Source: Pedobacter sp. UBA1654 (GTDB lineage Bacteria; Bacteroidota; Bacteroidia; Sphingobacteriales; Sphingobacteriaceae). Taken from it: DNA of 14,723 nucleotides. Made by a program: the position numbers and the translations under genes. The notes beneath the pieces were generated by a model, which did not search any database, was not told the origin of the DNA, and was given only the letters and a program-made list of their open reading frames with translations. The stretch covers positions 452-15,174 of the forward strand of contig DCLG01000024.1 in the NCBI GenBank assembly GCA_002320935.1, in the 5' to 3' direction. Of this stretch, positions 14,179 to 14,723 are shown piece after piece (position 1 is the first letter of the stretch; each line of letters begins with the position of its first letter).

Positions 14179-14723
14179 ATGAAAAAAATGTTTTTAGCGG
14201 CTACTTTTGTTGCTGCGTTAATGATTCAGGCTTGTAATTCCGGACAAAGTACCGATGGTACAACAGATTCCACGGCAATGGACCCGACTGCGATGGGTAG
14301 TACAACTGAGATGACGACCGACACCAGCGGCATGAATCCGGCCTCTTCAGATCCTAAAGATTTTATGGAAAAAGCAGCCATTGGCGGTATGATGGAAGTT
14401 GAGGCTGGAAAAATGGCTCAAACCCAAGCATCCAGTCAAAAAGTTAAAGATTTTGCGGCTATGATGGTCAAAGACCATAGTGACGCGAATAAGGAGCTGA
14501 TGGGTATAGCTGAGAAGAAATCCGTAAACCTGGCAACAAGTCTTCCTGCTATGGAGCAACAGCATCTTGATGCGATGAAAAGAATGTCGGGCGCAGAGTT
14601 CGACAAACACTATATGGATATGATGGTACAAGATCATGATAAAACCATTTCACTATTCCAGGCTGGCAGTAAAAACTCGGATGCCGAAGTAAGTGGTTTT
14701 GCGACTAAAACACTTCCAATTAT
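14179..14723 (+). CDS. DUF4142 lipoprotein, partial (C-terminus beyond the right edge)
   Basis: The ATG at 14179 gives 181 residues with no stop before the window ends. The N-terminus MKKMFLAATFVAALMIQAC is a lipoprotein signal with the lipobox ending at C19, followed by a low-complexity Thr/Ser/Asp/Met linker (20-55). From SDPKDFMEKAAIGGMMEVEAG the sequence is a DUF4142 domain, a ferritin-like four-helix bundle; KDFAAMMVKDHSDANKEL and YMDMMVQDHDKTISLFQ are its repeated helix motifs. The protein would be anchored in the envelope. Its function is unknown. It has no Shine-Dalgarno but a structured leader, and the upstream gene ends 100 bases before. Confidence 0.88.
   Translation, partial: MKKMFLAATFVAALMIQACNSGQSTDGTTDSTAMDPTAMGSTTEMTTDTSGMNPASSDPKDFMEKAAIGGMMEVEAGKMAQTQASSQKVKDFAAMMVKDHSDANKELMGIAEKKSVNLATSLPAMEQQHLDAMKRMSGAEFDKHYMDMMVQDHDKTISLFQAGSKNSDAEVSGFATKTLPI

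Noticed and set aside
14347..14637. 96-codon minus-strand frame opposite the DUF4142 gene
   Set aside because: The plus-strand frame has a clear lipoprotein signal and DUF4142 domain; the antisense frame is a shadow of it.

Overview
The window looks like chromosomal DNA of a Bacteroidota bacterium, most likely a Sphingobacteriaceae-type organism (Pedobacter/Mucilaginibacter-like). The reasons are AT-rich intergenic DNA, start codons that mostly lack a Shine-Dalgarno sequence, a DUF4142 lipoprotein, DUF421 proteins with zinc-ribbon tails, and the protein families present. The genus is inferred; there is no rRNA or other marker gene here.

Layout. (1) Positions 1-4325, minus strand: a tightly packed molybdenum-cofactor (Moco) operon transcribed right to left, xdhC - mocA-like cytidylyltransferase - moaA - moeA - TauE/SafE-type permease (cut by the left edge). 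Junctions are overlapping or only a few bases long except the 34-bp mocA/moaA gap, and the moeA stop abuts the permease start (TAA then ATG). The operon would make molybdopterin precursor, insert molybdenum, add CMP and help load the cofactor into a xanthine-dehydrogenase-family enzyme whose subunits are not in this window. (2) 4326-5362: about 1 kb of AT-rich DNA without a convincing gene. It holds two near-identical 76/77-bp direct repeats, each with two hairpins and a terminator-like T run, plus several perfect palindromes that could be operators. (3) 5363-7670, minus: an operon of a stress-type SDR oxidoreductase followed by two tandem DUF421 membrane proteins with C-terminal zinc ribbons. 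(4) 7822-10081, minus: a sugar-use pair, a sugar/H+ symporter and a PfkB-family fructokinase. (5) 10187-10618, plus: a half-size EamA transporter. (6) 10636-12646, minus: a two-gene unit of a DegT-like PLP enzyme and a FemAB/BioF2-like acyltransferase, biochemical target unknown. (7) 12710-13170, minus: the C-terminal half of a quinone oxidoreductase that has lost its N-terminal half, probably a pseudogene. (8) 13295-14723, plus: a small disordered Gly/Thr-rich protein, a two-helix membrane protein of unknown function and a DUF4142 lipoprotein cut by the right edge.

The Moco operon and the sugar pair are standard physiology. The parts that may be less described are the hairpin repeat pair and palindromes at 4.4-5.2 kb, the PLP enzyme/acyltransferase pair, the tandem DUF421 proteins with the SDR, a two-codon upstream ORF with the strong ribosome site in front of the SDR gene, and the alternative hairpins ahead of the DUF4142 gene. 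No CRISPR array, transposase, integrase, rRNA or tRNA was seen.
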